64,000 bases of DNA from UBA5972 sp964600965 (GCA_964600965.1 CAZRLO010000003.1:1-64000), one strand, 5' to 3'; numbered from the stretch's first letter, positions 50,050 through 59,822 are shown. Program-made: numbers and translations. The notes: generated by a model not told the origin, from the sequence alone.

Positions 50050-50745
50050 ATGTTTTCCGGACTTTTCAACTATATACGGGGCAGAGAGCGCGCGTGGCGG
50101 ACCGGGCTGGAACCCGATATTTCGACCCCTGCCGCGCGGCGGCGCAGCCGATGGCACTTTGCGCTGGGCGACCATGCGATCCTCAGAATCTGGTGGACGA
50201 ACTTTCATCCCGTAGCGCGTGACGTCTATCGATCCAACCAACCCTCGCCCCGTCGCCTGAAACGGTATCGCCGGTTCGGGATCCGGTCGGTGCTCAATCT
50301 CAGGGGGGCCAGCCGGTTCAGCCATTACCTGTTTGAACGCGAGGCCTGCGATCAATTGGGGCTGACCCTTGCCGACATCTATCTGCGCCCTGCGCAATTG
50401 CCGGACCGTGACACGATCCGGGCGCTGGACACGCATTTTCGCACATTGGAAAAACCGCTGGTCTTTCATTGCAAATCCGGTGCCGACCGGGCGGGGTTCG
50501 TCGCCGCGCTTTATCTGCTGCTGATCGAAGCTGCGCCGGTCGAAATCGCGCGCAAACAGCTTTCGTTTCGTTACCTTCACATCAAGGCATCGAAAAAGGG
50601 CATTTTCGACTATTGTCTTGAAACTTACGCCAAGACCCATGAGATTTCGCCCATCACCTTCCGCGACTGGATGGAAAACGTGTACGATCCGACCGCCATC
50701 ACCCGCGAATTCCGGCGCGCGCGCCGAAACGCCGGAAAGGGCTGA
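50050..50745 (+). CDS. Dual-specificity/tyrosine phosphatase-like protein
   Basis: A 231-residue protein with the cysteine-phosphatase signature HCX5R as HCKSGADRAG (Cys141, Arg147). The fold features NFHPVARDVYRSNQPSP and GIRSVLNLRG match the bacterial DSP-like group that includes inositol-phosphate and lipid phosphatases. No signal peptide is visible, though residues 41-52 are fairly hydrophobic. ATGs at 50044 and 50050 compete. The gene ends 3 bp before the ABC exporter gene, so the two form an operon; a shared lipid-related role is inferred. Confidence 0.82.
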   Translation: MFSGLFNYIRGRERAWRTGLEPDISTPAARRRSRWHFALGDHAILRIWWTNFHPVARDVYRSNQPSPRRLKRYRRFGIRSVLNLRGASRFSHYLFEREACDQLGLTLADIYLRPAQLPDRDTIRALDTHFRTLEKPLVFHCKSGADRAGFVAALYLLLIEAAPVEIARKQLSFRYLHIKASKKGIFDYCLETYAKTHEISPITFRDWMENVYDPTAITREFRRARRNAGKG

Positions 50746-50748
50746 TCC

Positions 50749-52515
50749 TTGGCGCGCATGTCTGATTATGCACCCGCCGCCCAAGGTCTGGAGCTGCCGC
50801 GCTGGCTGTGGCGCGATTATTTCCGTCGGTATTTGTGGTGGATCGTCGTCGCCTTTCTGTTGATGGCCGTCGAAGGTTCGATGCTGGGCCTCATCAGCTA
50901 TATGGTTGGCCCGATGTTCGACGATGTGTTCGTCGGCGGGCGGAAAGAGGCGGTTTACTGGGTCGGCGGCGCAATATTCGCGATCTTCGTTGCCCGTGCG
51001 ATCAGCGGTTTCGGCCAGCGCGTGATCATGGCCGCGGTCGGGCAATGGGCCACCGCCGCGATGCAGGGCGATCTGGTCCGCCACATGATGCGGCTGGACA
51101 GCGTCTTTTTCCAGGACAACGCGCCCGGCGCCTTGATCGAACGGGTGCGCGGCGACACGCTGGCGATCCAGAATGCGTTTTCGACCGTCTTTACCACACT
51201 GGGCCGTGACGTGATTTCGCTGATGACATTGCTGGCCGTCGCGATCTCCATCGACTGGTTGTGGGCGCTGATCGCGGTTGCCGGCGTGCCGGTCCTGCTG
51301 GTGCCGGTGATGATTCTGCAACGTCTGATCCATGTTTCCACGCGCCACGCCCGTGTTGCGGCCGCCCATATCTCGACCCGGCTCGACGAGATTTTCCATG
51401 GTATCAACCCGATCAAGCTGAACACGCTGGAAGGGCAGCAGAACCGGCGTTTCCTGCAAACGCTCAAGGCCTATATCCGCGCCCAGATCAAAAGCGAGGC
51501 TGGCCAGGCCGGCGTGCCGGCAATGATGGATCTGGTGGCCGGGATCGGGTTTCTGGGCGTATTGATCTATGGCGGTTTTCAGATCATCGAGGGGCAAAAA
51601 TCCATCGGTGAATTCATGAGCTTTTTCACCGCGATGGCGCTTGTGTTCGAGCCGCTGCGCCGCCTTGGCAATATCTCGGGGCGCTGGCAGGCGGCGATTG
51701 CCAGCCTCGAACGGCTCTACGCGATTTTTCAGGAGCATCCGGGCATTCTGGAACCGGCCTCGCCGCGCGAACCGGGTTCTGGCGACGGCACCGGCGATAT
51801 CGTGCTTGAAGACGTCCGGTTCAGCTATGGCGATCAGGTGGTGCTCGACGGGTTGAGCCTGACCGCAAAGGCCGGGCAGACCACCGCGCTGGTCGGGGCC
51901 TCCGGGGCCGGCAAATCGACCGTGTTCAGCGTGCTGACCCGTCTGGTGGAGCCCGAAAAGGGGCGGGTCACCGTCGGCGATGTCGCCGTCGCCGATCTGG
52001 CGCTGGCGCATCTGCGCGGGTTGTTTTCGGTGGTGACACAGGATGCCGCCCTGTTTGACGAAGATATTCGCGACAACATCCGCCTGAGCCGCCCCGACGC
52101 CAGCGAGGCGGAATTCGACCTCGCCGCGCAGACGGCGCATGTGACCGAATTCGCGGGCGCTCTGGCCCAGGGCTTTGCCACCCCCGCCGGGCCGCGCGGC
52201 TCGAATCTGTCGGGCGGGCAACGTCAGCGTGTCGCGATTGCCCGCGCGGTTTTGCGCAACGCGCCGGTCCTGTTGCTGGACGAGCCGACCTCGGCGCTGG
52301 ACGCCCGGTCCGAGGCCGTGGTGCAAAAGGCGCTCGACAAACTTTCGGCGGGCCGGACCACGCTGGTGATCGCGCATCGTCTGGCGACGATCCTGCACGC
52401 CGACAAGATCGTGGTGATCGACAAGGGCCGCGTCATCGATCAGGGCACCCACGAACAGCTTCTGGCGCGCGGCGGACTATACGCCAGCCTCTACCAACTT
52501 CAGTTCGGCGGTTAG
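50749..52515 (+). CDS. ABC exporter, fused permease-ATPase (MsbA/lipid type)
   Basis: A 588-residue half-transporter. Six helices fill residues 20-310, followed by the ATPase: Walker A LVGASGAGKSTV near 384, Q-loop VTQDAALFDEDI, signature NLSGGQRQRVAIARAVL and Walker B PVLLLDEPTSALD, with the H-loop VIAHRLATI. It would function as a homodimer in the inner membrane. The family includes lipid A flippase MsbA and multidrug exporters. The TTG at 50749 has GGAAAGGG at ideal spacing; ATG at 50758 is the alternative start. Confidence 0.92.
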   Translation: MARMSDYAPAAQGLELPRWLWRDYFRRYLWWIVVAFLLMAVEGSMLGLISYMVGPMFDDVFVGGRKEAVYWVGGAIFAIFVARAISGFGQRVIMAAVGQWATAAMQGDLVRHMMRLDSVFFQDNAPGALIERVRGDTLAIQNAFSTVFTTLGRDVISLMTLLAVAISIDWLWALIAVAGVPVLLVPVMILQRLIHVSTRHARVAAAHISTRLDEIFHGINPIKLNTLEGQQNRRFLQTLKAYIRAQIKSEAGQAGVPAMMDLVAGIGFLGVLIYGGFQIIEGQKSIGEFMSFFTAMALVFEPLRRLGNISGRWQAAIASLERLYAIFQEHPGILEPASPREPGSGDGTGDIVLEDVRFSYGDQVVLDGLSLTAKAGQTTALVGASGAGKSTVFSVLTRLVEPEKGRVTVGDVAVADLALAHLRGLFSVVTQDAALFDEDIRDNIRLSRPDASEAEFDLAAQTAHVTEFAGALAQGFATPAGPRGSNLSGGQRQRVAIARAVLRNAPVLLLDEPTSALDARSEAVVQKALDKLSAGRTTLVIAHRLATILHADKIVVIDKGRVIDQGTHEQLLARGGLYASLYQLQFGG

Positions 52516-52522
52516 GCCGACC

Positions 52523-53212
52523 TCACTTGCGGTGATACCGCACCACCAGTCTTTCCGGCGGCACCCCCCGGAAATAGAGGTACAACGTCACCATGTTTCG
52601 CAACCCCTGCCGCAACCAGCCGTGGCGCGCGAACCGGTCGCCACAGGTGATCGCCACGGTGCCAAGCAGGCGAATGCGCCGCCGCCCGAGCGCGCGGGCG
52701 ATGGCGACGTCCTCCATCAGGGGCAGGTCGGGATAGCCGCCAATCTCGTCCAGCAGGTCGCGCCTGATCAACAAGCCCTGATCGCCGTATGGCAACCCGA
52801 ACATCCGGGTTCTGAAATTGGCCCAGCGCGCGAAAATCGCCGGCCACAGCCCGGCATCCTGAAACCGCAGCCGAAAACACGCGGCCCGATCAGCACTCCG
52901 GGCAAGATGGGCGCGAACCGACTTTTCCCAACCCGGCCCCAGCTTCGTGTCGGCATGCAGGAACAACAGCCATGTACCCGTCGCCGCCGCCGCCCCCCGG
53001 CCAAGCTGCCCGCCGCGACCGGCAGGCCCCGGCACGATTTCGGCGGCGAATCGCCGCGCGATCATCACCGTCGCATCCCCGGACCCGCCGTCGCTGATGA
53101 TGATCTCGCCGATCAGCCCCGATGGCCGCCCGCCCGACACCGATTGCAGCGTCGCGCCCAGCGTGGTCGCGGCGTTCAGCGTGGGAAGTACGATACTTAA
53201 AGGTGCGGGCAT
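52523..53212 (-). CDS. Family 2 glycosyltransferase (TIGR04283-like)
   Basis: A 229-residue GT-A enzyme. The fold starts LSIVLPTLNAATTLGATLQS; IISDGGSGDATVMIA has the nucleotide-binding region, FLHADTKLGPGW carries the DxD-like motif, and LPYGDQGLLIRRDLLDEIGGYP plus MEDVAIARAL follow. This is the set typical of the selenodomain-associated transferase 2 group (TIGR04283). The acceptor is unknown. It converges on the ABC exporter with 7 bp between stops and is divergent from ygfZ. Confidence 0.87.
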   Translation of the reverse strand: MPAPLSIVLPTLNAATTLGATLQSVSGGRPSGLIGEIIISDGGSGDATVMIARRFAAEIVPGPAGRGGQLGRGAAAATGTWLLFLHADTKLGPGWEKSVRAHLARSADRAACFRLRFQDAGLWPAIFARWANFRTRMFGLPYGDQGLLIRRDLLDEIGGYPDLPLMEDVAIARALGRRRIRLLGTVAITCGDRFARHGWLRQGLRNMVTLYLYFRGVPPERLVVRYHRK

Positions 53213-53310
53213 GTCGGCGGCATCAAATGTCGGATATATCGCCAGCTTACCCGCTGTACGATCGGCAAGCGATGCCTATATAAGCGAAGAATGCCAGACA
53301 GAGCCCGCAC

Positions 53311-54057
53311 ATGAACCCTGCTCGTATACTCTTTGAAATTACCGGCACCGACCGGATCCGGTTCCTGCAAGACCTCGTGACCAACGATGTCGCCCATCTT
53401 TCCGACCGCCTGACCTATGCGGCGCTGTTGTCGCCACAGGGGAAATATCTGTTCGATTTCTTTCTTTTTCAACGCGGCGACACCATTTTCCTTGACGTTG
53501 CCAGCGACCGCGCCGCGGAATTGTCGGCGCGTCTGGCCATGTACCGGTTGCGCGCGGATGTCGAAATCGCGCCGTCCGATTTGCAGGTCTCGCGCGGCTT
53601 TGGCTCGATCCCCGAATTCGCGATGCTTGACCCGCGCCACCCCGAACTTGGCTGGCGGTGTTATTCGCATACCCCGCACGCCACTTCGGTGAACGACTGG
53701 AACGCGATCCGGGTTTCGCACCTGATCCCGGAATCGGGTTTCGAGCTGATTTCAGGCGAAAGCTATATCCTGGAAATGGGGTTCGAGCGGCTGAATGGGG
53801 TGGATTTCAAAAAGGGCTGCTACGTCGGTCAGGAAGTGACCGCACGCATGAAACACAAGACCAACTTGCGCAAGGGCCTGGCCCGCGTCGTCCTTGGCGG
53901 GCACGCCGAAGCGGGGGCCGAAATCACCGTCGACGGGCGCAAGATCGGCGCGTTGACGACCGTTTCCGGCAACCGTGCACTGGCCTATCTGCGGTTGGAT
54001 CAGGTGGCCCAAGGGATGGTTGCAGGTGATGTTGGCGTCGCCCCGGACCGGGATTGA
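53311..54057 (+). CDS. ygfZ: YgfZ/CAF17 folate-binding protein
   Basis: A 248-residue GcvT-like protein that supports assembly or repair of iron-sulfur enzymes with tetrahydrofolate. The signature KGCYVGQEVTARMKHK is at about residues 169-184, with the essential cysteine. The N-terminal DRIRFLQDLVTNDV and YAALLSPQGKYLFDFFLF match the family. It ends 9 bp before the convergent suhB gene. Confidence 0.92.
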   Translation: MNPARILFEITGTDRIRFLQDLVTNDVAHLSDRLTYAALLSPQGKYLFDFFLFQRGDTIFLDVASDRAAELSARLAMYRLRADVEIAPSDLQVSRGFGSIPEFAMLDPRHPELGWRCYSHTPHATSVNDWNAIRVSHLIPESGFELISGESYILEMGFERLNGVDFKKGCYVGQEVTARMKHKTNLRKGLARVVLGGHAEAGAEITVDGRKIGALTTVSGNRALAYLRLDQVAQGMVAGDVGVAPDRD

Positions 54058-54066
54058 GCCCGCAGT

Positions 54067-54858
54067 CTACCCGGCCCGGATCATGGCAGCGAAGGCGTCG
54101 AACGTCGCTTCGTTGGCCGAAATGACGTCGCCACTTGCCAGAATATCGCTGCCCGGCGTGATCGCCTCGCTCAACCCGCCGGCCTCTTTGACCAGCAGCA
54201 GCCCCGCCGCCATGTCCCAGGGGTGCAGGCGACGTTCCCAGAAACCATCGTACCGGCCCGCCGCAACATAGGCCAGATCCAGCGCCGCCGCGCCCCAGCG
54301 CCGCACGCCGGCACAGACCGGCAACAGTCGCGCCAGATCGGCAAGCGTGTCCGGCAGGTCGCCCCGACCGCCGAACGGCAGACCGGTGGCAAAGATCATG
54401 CGGATCATGTCGCGCCGCGCCGACACCCGCAACCGGCTGTCATTCAGCCAGCACCCGGCACCTTTTTCGGCGGTAAAAATCTCGTCTTTCACCGGGTCGA
54501 ACACCACTGCCGCCACGATTTCGCCCTTGTGTTCCAGCGCGATGGAAACCGCCCAATGCGGCAACCCGTGCAGGAAATTCGTCGTGCCGTCCAACGGGTC
54601 CACGATCCAGCGACGGGTCGGATCGGCCCCCTTGACCTCGGCACTTTCTTCGCCAAGCCAGCCGTAGTTCGGTCGCGCGACCGTCAGTTCCTCGCGGATG
54701 ATCGACTCGGCCTTGATATCCGCGCGCGAAACGAAGTCGCCGGCACCCTTCATGGAAACCTGCAACTTTTCGACCTCGCCAAAGTCCCGCAGCAGGCCGC
54801 GCCCGGCCTTGCGGGCGGCTTTGATCATGATGTTCAGATTGGCGCTGGCCTGAGACAT
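54067..54858 (-). CDS. suhB: Inositol-1-monophosphatase SuhB-like
   Basis: A 263-residue Mg2+-dependent phosphatase. Metal ligands lie in GWLGEESAEV (first glutamates), WIVDPLDGTTNFLHG (DPLDGT motif) and LHPWDMAAGLLLVKEAGG. SuhB hydrolyses inositol monophosphate, and in enterobacteria it also joins the Nus antitermination complex. The start MSQASANLNIMIKAARKAG is standard. It is expressed alone. Confidence 0.93.
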   Translation of the reverse strand: MSQASANLNIMIKAARKAGRGLLRDFGEVEKLQVSMKGAGDFVSRADIKAESIIREELTVARPNYGWLGEESAEVKGADPTRRWIVDPLDGTTNFLHGLPHWAVSIALEHKGEIVAAVVFDPVKDEIFTAEKGAGCWLNDSRLRVSARRDMIRMIFATGLPFGGRGDLPDTLADLARLLPVCAGVRRWGAAALDLAYVAAGRYDGFWERRLHPWDMAAGLLLVKEAGGLSEAITPGSDILASGDVISANEATFDAFAAMIRAG

Positions 54859-55103
54859 TTCGCGAAACCTTGCTGAATTTCAGCCTCGCTCTATATGCCG
54901 CACGCGCCACCGTGCCAAGGGTCAATCCATGTGCGTGCGCCTTTGCGGGTTTGGCGGGGGAGACGTTTGAATTCGATTGGAGCCAGCGATTGCGGTGACG
55001 GGTCGCGCAGGCCGCAAACGGCACCGCCTAGCAAGAAATCACGTGCACGCACCGGGGAAATGGCGTCCTCTGCGGGAGGCGATTCTGTGCGGACGGGGAA
55101 ATC

Positions 55104-55919
55104 ATGGAACTTGACGGAAAAGTTGCGATCGTCACCGGCGGGGCCAGCGGGATCGGCAAGGCGCTGGCCGCAAGATTTGCGGCAGAGGGCGCGAAGGTTG
55201 CTTTGGCCGATCTGGACGGCGATGCCGCGGTGGAAGCGGCGGCGGCGTTCGGCGGTACGGCGTTTGCCTGCGACGTTACCAATGAGGCGGCGCTTCGCGC
55301 GATGGTCGAACAGGTCGAAAGGACGCTGGGCCCGGTCGATCTGTTCTGCTCCAACGCCGGGATCGGACGGGGCGAGCCGGATCATGCCGCCTCGGCGGGC
55401 AACGATGTGTGGCAACTGAACTGGGAATTGCACGTCATGGCCCATGTCTACGCCGCGCGCGCGGTGCTGCCGGGCATGATATCGCGGGGGCAGGGCTATC
55501 TTCTGCAAATGGCTTCGGCAGCGGGGTTGCTCAGCCAGATCGGTGATGCCGCGTATTCGACCAGCAAACATGCCGCCGTCGGTTTTGCCGAATCGCTGGC
55601 GATCACGCATGGCGATCAGGGGATCGGGGTTTCGGTCATTTGCCCGCAATATGTTGCGACGCCCCTGCTGGGGTATGCGCCGGGCGAGAGTGCGCACGAT
55701 CTGCCGAACGTCCTGACACCCGAAGATGTGGCCGATGCGGTGGTCGCGGGGCTGGCCGAGGAAACCTTTTTGATCCTGCCCCATCCGGCGGTGGCTGAAT
55801 TTCGGCAGTTCAAGGCCGCAAATTACGATAAATGGCTGCAATCAATGCGGGCGCTTCGGGCCAGTGTTTTGGCGCGGATGGATGGCGCCGATATCAGCGA
55901 AATGCACAAATTCATCTGA
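55104..55919 (+). CDS. SDR-family oxidoreductase
   Basis: A 271-residue classical short-chain dehydrogenase. NAD(P) motif VTGGASGIGKALAARF (9-24), Asp-rich VALADLDGDAAV that favours NAD, CSNAGIG at about 90, and catalytic Tyr-x3-Lys in YSTSKHAAVGF with an upstream serine in MASAAGLL. The substrate is unknown; about 20 extra C-terminal residues follow the core. The ATG at 55104 has GGGGAAATC ahead of it. No partner gene is close. Confidence 0.9.
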   Translation: MELDGKVAIVTGGASGIGKALAARFAAEGAKVALADLDGDAAVEAAAAFGGTAFACDVTNEAALRAMVEQVERTLGPVDLFCSNAGIGRGEPDHAASAGNDVWQLNWELHVMAHVYAARAVLPGMISRGQGYLLQMASAAGLLSQIGDAAYSTSKHAAVGFAESLAITHGDQGIGVSVICPQYVATPLLGYAPGESAHDLPNVLTPEDVADAVVAGLAEETFLILPHPAVAEFRQFKAANYDKWLQSMRALRASVLARMDGADISEMHKFI

Positions 55920-56145
55920 CCGCCGCTTTCTGAACACCGCTTCTTGCTGGCAGAATGCCGCGGTCGCAACCGGATCGTGACGCGTGGCTATAAAAATCCC
56001 GGCCCGCGGCAGCCAGAGGCTGTGCAATCGCGATTTCAGAGCAGTGACGAATCCCCGACCCGCATCGGGCTTGCCCCGACGCGATCGTCGCCATTCCGAC
56101 TTTTGCATGGCGTTGCCGCCGGTTTTGCGAACCCTCGATCAAAAA

Positions 56146-58470
56146 TCAAGCGGCGACGGCACCGGGATCCGTCGATTGTCGGACCGTACTTTGCTCGGGT
56201 ACCGTGGGGGTTCCGCTGGCCGCGGTGTCGAAAAACGAAACCAATTCCAGCAATTCCTCGGCACGGCGGGCCAGATTGCCGGCGGTGTCCTTGCTGACCC
56301 CGGCAAGCGAAGCATTTTCCCGTGTCTCGCGGTCGAGCCGGGAAAAGACACCGGATATTTCAGTGACTTGTTCTGATTGCGTGGTGCAGGCCGACGACAT
56401 TTCCTCGATCGCCTGTTCCAGCGATCCAATATATTCGTGAATTTCAGACAGCGAAGTCCCGGTCGCCTCGACCATTTCGACCCCGGCGGTGACGCGACCG
56501 TGCGTTTCGGTGATCAACTGCGCGATTTTGTCGGCGGCGGCCTTGGATTTCTGGGCAAGGACCCGAACTTCCTGCGCGACAACGGCAAATCCGTTGCCGG
56601 CGTCCCCGGCGCGCGCGGCTTCTACCGATGCGTTCAGCGCCAGGAGATTTGTCTGAAGCGAAAGATCGTCGACCATCGAGTTGATCTTGGAAATCTGCTC
56701 GGCGCTGTCCTTGACCAGCCGGATCGCGGCGACCGCCTTGGCGGCGATGTCTTTGCCGCGCTTGGCAACCTCGGTGGTCTCGCCGGAAAGCGCCTTTGCC
56801 AGGCGGGCGTTTTCGGCGTTTTCGCTGACCGATACCGCCACCTCGGAAACCGCGCAGGACGTATCTTCCAGCACGGTCGCCTGTTTTGCGGTGCGTCCCG
56901 AAAGGCTGTTGGCACCGCCAACGATCGTTTCGACCGCGTCGTTGATCCCCTGGGCGCTCGATTTTATCGATGCGACCAGTTCGGAGAGCTTTTCACCGGT
57001 CGCGTTGACGTCGTGTTTCAGTGCCGCGAAAATTCCGGAAAACCGCCCGGCGATCCGCGCGCTCAGATCACCGCGGGCAAATGCCGACAGTACACCCGAG
57101 GTTTTTCCGATCCCGTCGCCGACCACATTCATCAGATTGTTCATCTGCGACGAAAATTCCATCAACCCCTCGTCGGCATGATCGTCCGAAACCCGTGCGT
57201 TGAAATCCCCGTTGCGCGCGGTGGTCACCACGCCCCGCAATTCCTGTTGAAAGGCGGCCAGCATTTCGGCTTCGCGCGCCTGTGCGTCCATCCTGATCTG
57301 CTCGTTCAGCCGGTTTTCTTCCTGCGATTCCTCCAACCGCGCGCGCTGGCGGCCGCTTTCGCGAAAGGCCTCGGTCGCAAGCGCGATCCTGCCGATTTCG
57401 TCCTTGCGGGCCAGATGCGGAATGCTGATGTCAAACCGGTCGGCCGCGAGGTCCGCCAGCCGTTCGGCCAGGTCGTTGAGTGGTCGGCCGATGTGGCGCG
57501 TGGCGAACAGTGTTGCGCCCAACGTGATCCCGATTCCCGCAAGAAAGACCACGATGCTCACCAGCATTGCATTCGCGCCATTCCGGTTGGCGCGGACGAC
57601 GGAACTCTGCATGCCCTGCATCGCGGCCTGTTCCAGAATCTGCGCTTCGCCGATAAACGCGCCCAACTCGGCCCGCACCTCGTCAAGCGCGGTTTTCTTG
57701 ACCGCCCATAATGTCGAAACCCGATCCGTTGCGATCGAGATCAACGCGTTCAATGCGCGATCCTGTTTCGGAATCCTGCGGGTGTTCAGGCGGATGAATT
57801 GTTGCTGGGCACGCTCGGGGTTCACAATGACCTTTTCCCGGACATAAACAACGGCGTTGGTTTCGGCCTTGGCAAAATCCGCCAGCAATCCCTGCAATTC
57901 CGCATCCTGCGTATCAAAGCCCGGACGCCAGCGCGCGAAGGTCGTCGCCGTGGGGTCGACGGCCACATTTTCGAATACGCCAAAGCGTGTCGCGTCACCC
58001 AGGCGTTTCAAATAGGCCGCGTTCTGCACCGCGATCATGTTAAAGAAATCCGCGAGCGAAAATTCACGTCCCTCAAAGCGGAAATACAACGCCGAGGAAT
58101 TCCTGTGCGCCAGAAGTGCCCGTTCGATTTCGGCCGCGAGGTGGCGGAACTTCGGCTCCAGCACCAGCAGTTCTGGTTTCATGAGCAGCGCGCTCACACG
58201 ACCCTTGGCCGCCGCAATCCCCTGTTCGCTGGTCTTGTCGATTTCGTTGCCCAACAGATAGGCGACAAACGACAATTCCAGCGCCCCGGTTGCCTGTGCC
58301 AGTTCCGAGGCGTGTCTGGAATTCGGCAATTCCACGGTTGCGATGTCCGAAAGTTGCGCGCTCATCAGCCGCAGGCCGACGATACCGACAATGCCCATCA
58401 CCCCCGCGACGGCCAGAAACATCGCAAAAGCCAGGGCCAGCTTGGCCTTTATCGTCAACCTCCGGAACAT
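56146..58470 (-). CDS. Methyl-accepting chemotaxis protein with large periplasmic helical domain
   Basis: A 774-residue chemoreceptor. Helix 1 spans about 11-34, a roughly 265-residue periplasmic domain (35-299) is almost wholly alpha-helical, helix 2 spans 300-324, and a HAMP domain follows (about 325-378). A second HAMP-like stretch lies at about 445-500, and the signalling domain contains LQTNLLALNASVEAARAGDAG at 605-625 then GFAVVAQEVRVLAQKS. The domain size suggests a helical bimodular (HBM-like) sensor. The gene begins 24 bp after a small exported protein on the same strand. No che genes are nearby. Confidence 0.94.
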   Translation of the reverse strand: MFRRLTIKAKLALAFAMFLAVAGVMGIVGIVGLRLMSAQLSDIATVELPNSRHASELAQATGALELSFVAYLLGNEIDKTSEQGIAAAKGRVSALLMKPELLVLEPKFRHLAAEIERALLAHRNSSALYFRFEGREFSLADFFNMIAVQNAAYLKRLGDATRFGVFENVAVDPTATTFARWRPGFDTQDAELQGLLADFAKAETNAVVYVREKVIVNPERAQQQFIRLNTRRIPKQDRALNALISIATDRVSTLWAVKKTALDEVRAELGAFIGEAQILEQAAMQGMQSSVVRANRNGANAMLVSIVVFLAGIGITLGATLFATRHIGRPLNDLAERLADLAADRFDISIPHLARKDEIGRIALATEAFRESGRQRARLEESQEENRLNEQIRMDAQAREAEMLAAFQQELRGVVTTARNGDFNARVSDDHADEGLMEFSSQMNNLMNVVGDGIGKTSGVLSAFARGDLSARIAGRFSGIFAALKHDVNATGEKLSELVASIKSSAQGINDAVETIVGGANSLSGRTAKQATVLEDTSCAVSEVAVSVSENAENARLAKALSGETTEVAKRGKDIAAKAVAAIRLVKDSAEQISKINSMVDDLSLQTNLLALNASVEAARAGDAGNGFAVVAQEVRVLAQKSKAAADKIAQLITETHGRVTAGVEMVEATGTSLSEIHEYIGSLEQAIEEMSSACTTQSEQVTEISGVFSRLDRETRENASLAGVSKDTAGNLARRAEELLELVSFFDTAASGTPTVPEQSTVRQSTDPGAVAA

Positions 58471-58494
58471 GGTGGCGAACGCGCCTCTTTACCG

Positions 58495-59001
58495 TCAGTT
58501 CAGATTCTCGACATGTTCCACGACCTCGGACAATTCGTCGACCACCTGATCCAGATAGACATCGTCCTGTGTCGCCGCGTATTCGCGCAGGGCGACCAGC
58601 GCCGTGGCGGCGTGGACGACCGTGTCCATGTAGCTGACCGCGGGGCCGAAATAGTCGATTTCGTCAAAGTTGAGCCCGATGGCCGACAACGCCTCACCCT
58701 CGTGCCAGGCGGCTTCGATTTCGTCCAGCGACATTTCCTTCATTTCCCCGACGCTGTTTTCCACCAGCGCCATCAGTTCCGCATGTTTCGGATTGCTGGC
58801 ACCGAAATCGCGCACCCCCTGGACCCCGATGGCGATCAGGCTGTCTTGCAGATCGATCAGTTCCTGAACCTCGAAATTGCCGGAATTGATGGCCGAAATC
58901 GTCTGGCCGACGATCGATTTGTAACGCTCTGTCTCAAACCCGGAGGCCGTGCCCGCCGACAGGACGAGCATTGCGGGCAGGACGAATCGGAAGATGTTCA
59001 T
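58495..59001 (-). CDS. Exported helical protein of unknown function, upstream of chemoreceptor
   Basis: A 168-residue protein with a signal peptide (MNIFRFVLPAMLVLSAGTASG, cut near residue 21-22) and a very acidic, all-helical mature part: YKSIVGQTISAINSGNFEVQE, AELMALVENSVGEMKEM and a C-terminal LDQVVDELSEVVEHVENLN. AAGGGGAT precedes the ATG at 59001. No family is recognised. The 24-bp gap to the chemoreceptor gene implies one transcript, so it could be a periplasmic partner or ligand-binding adaptor of that receptor; this is inference. Confidence 0.75.
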   Translation of the reverse strand: MNIFRFVLPAMLVLSAGTASGFETERYKSIVGQTISAINSGNFEVQELIDLQDSLIAIGVQGVRDFGASNPKHAELMALVENSVGEMKEMSLDEIEAAWHEGEALSAIGLNFDEIDYFGPAVSYMDTVVHAATALVALREYAATQDDVYLDQVVDELSEVVEHVENLN

Positions 59002-59157
59002 TGTAATCCCCTTGAAAAATTTCCGTACCCATCCATAGGCATCGGACCATTTCCAAGGTGTTAAGCCGACCAACATTTCTCAAGAATCCACGTCCCGGGA
59101 ACCGGATCGCGCCGGAAACCGCATTTGGCAATCCGCGTTTTCGCGCTGAATTCCCGG

Positions 59158-59721
59158 CTAGGCCCGCTCGGAATATTCCATCGTCTCGGTGTGGACGACG
59201 ATCGCCTCGTCCGGGCCAACGAACGGCGGCACCATGACCCGAACGCCATTGTCCAGCAGCGCCGGCTTGAACGAGTTCGCCGCCGTCTGTCCCTTGACCG
59301 CCGGTTCGGTCTCGACCACCTGACAGGTCACTTTCTGCGGCAGCGCCGCGCTCAGGGCTTCGCTTTCGAAATACTCGATCTTGATCGTCATGCCATCCTG
59401 CAGGAACGGCCGTCGTTCGCCCAGAATATCGGCGGGCAGTTCGATCTGATCAAACGTCTCGGTATCCATGAACACCAGCATCCCGTCGCTTTCGTACAGA
59501 AACTGCTGATCCTTTTGTTCCAGCCGGGCCTTTTCCACCTTGTCGGCAGCGCGGAAACGCTCGTTCAGTTTGGAACCATTGCGCAGATTCTTGAGCTCGA
59601 CCTGCGCGAAAGCACCGCCCTTGCCGGGTTTGACATGGCTGACCTTCACCGCCACCCACAGGCCGTCATTATGTTCCAGCACGTTGCCGGGGCGAATTTC
59701 GTTGCCGTTGATTTTGGGCAT
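59158..59721 (-). CDS. efp: Translation elongation factor P
   Basis: A 187-residue three-domain factor that rescues ribosomes stalled on polyproline. Start MPKINGNEIRPGNVLEHNDG, tip loop HVKPGKGGAF with Lys34 at the modification position, and C-terminal RVMVPPFVGPDEAIVVHTET are diagnostic. No modification enzymes (epmA, epmB or earP) are in this window. The ATG at 59721 gives the standard length; open sequence upstream is not part of the gene. Confidence 0.97.
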   Translation of the reverse strand: MPKINGNEIRPGNVLEHNDGLWVAVKVSHVKPGKGGAFAQVELKNLRNGSKLNERFRAADKVEKARLEQKDQQFLYESDGMLVFMDTETFDQIELPADILGERRPFLQDGMTIKIEYFESEALSAALPQKVTCQVVETEPAVKGQTAANSFKPALLDNGVRVMVPPFVGPDEAIVVHTETMEYSERA

Positions 59722-59822
59722 CGGGAAACCTTGACTGATGTTGAAATGCGTTCGCGCGCACCTATATCCGCAGCAAAGCAGCGTGACAAGGCGACGCCGT
59801 GGCCGGGTGATTTCCATGGACG

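Noticed and set aside
49882..52452. An 856-codon open frame opposite the phosphatase and ABC exporter genes
   Set aside because: It spans two well-supported genes on the other strand and shows no protein family features.
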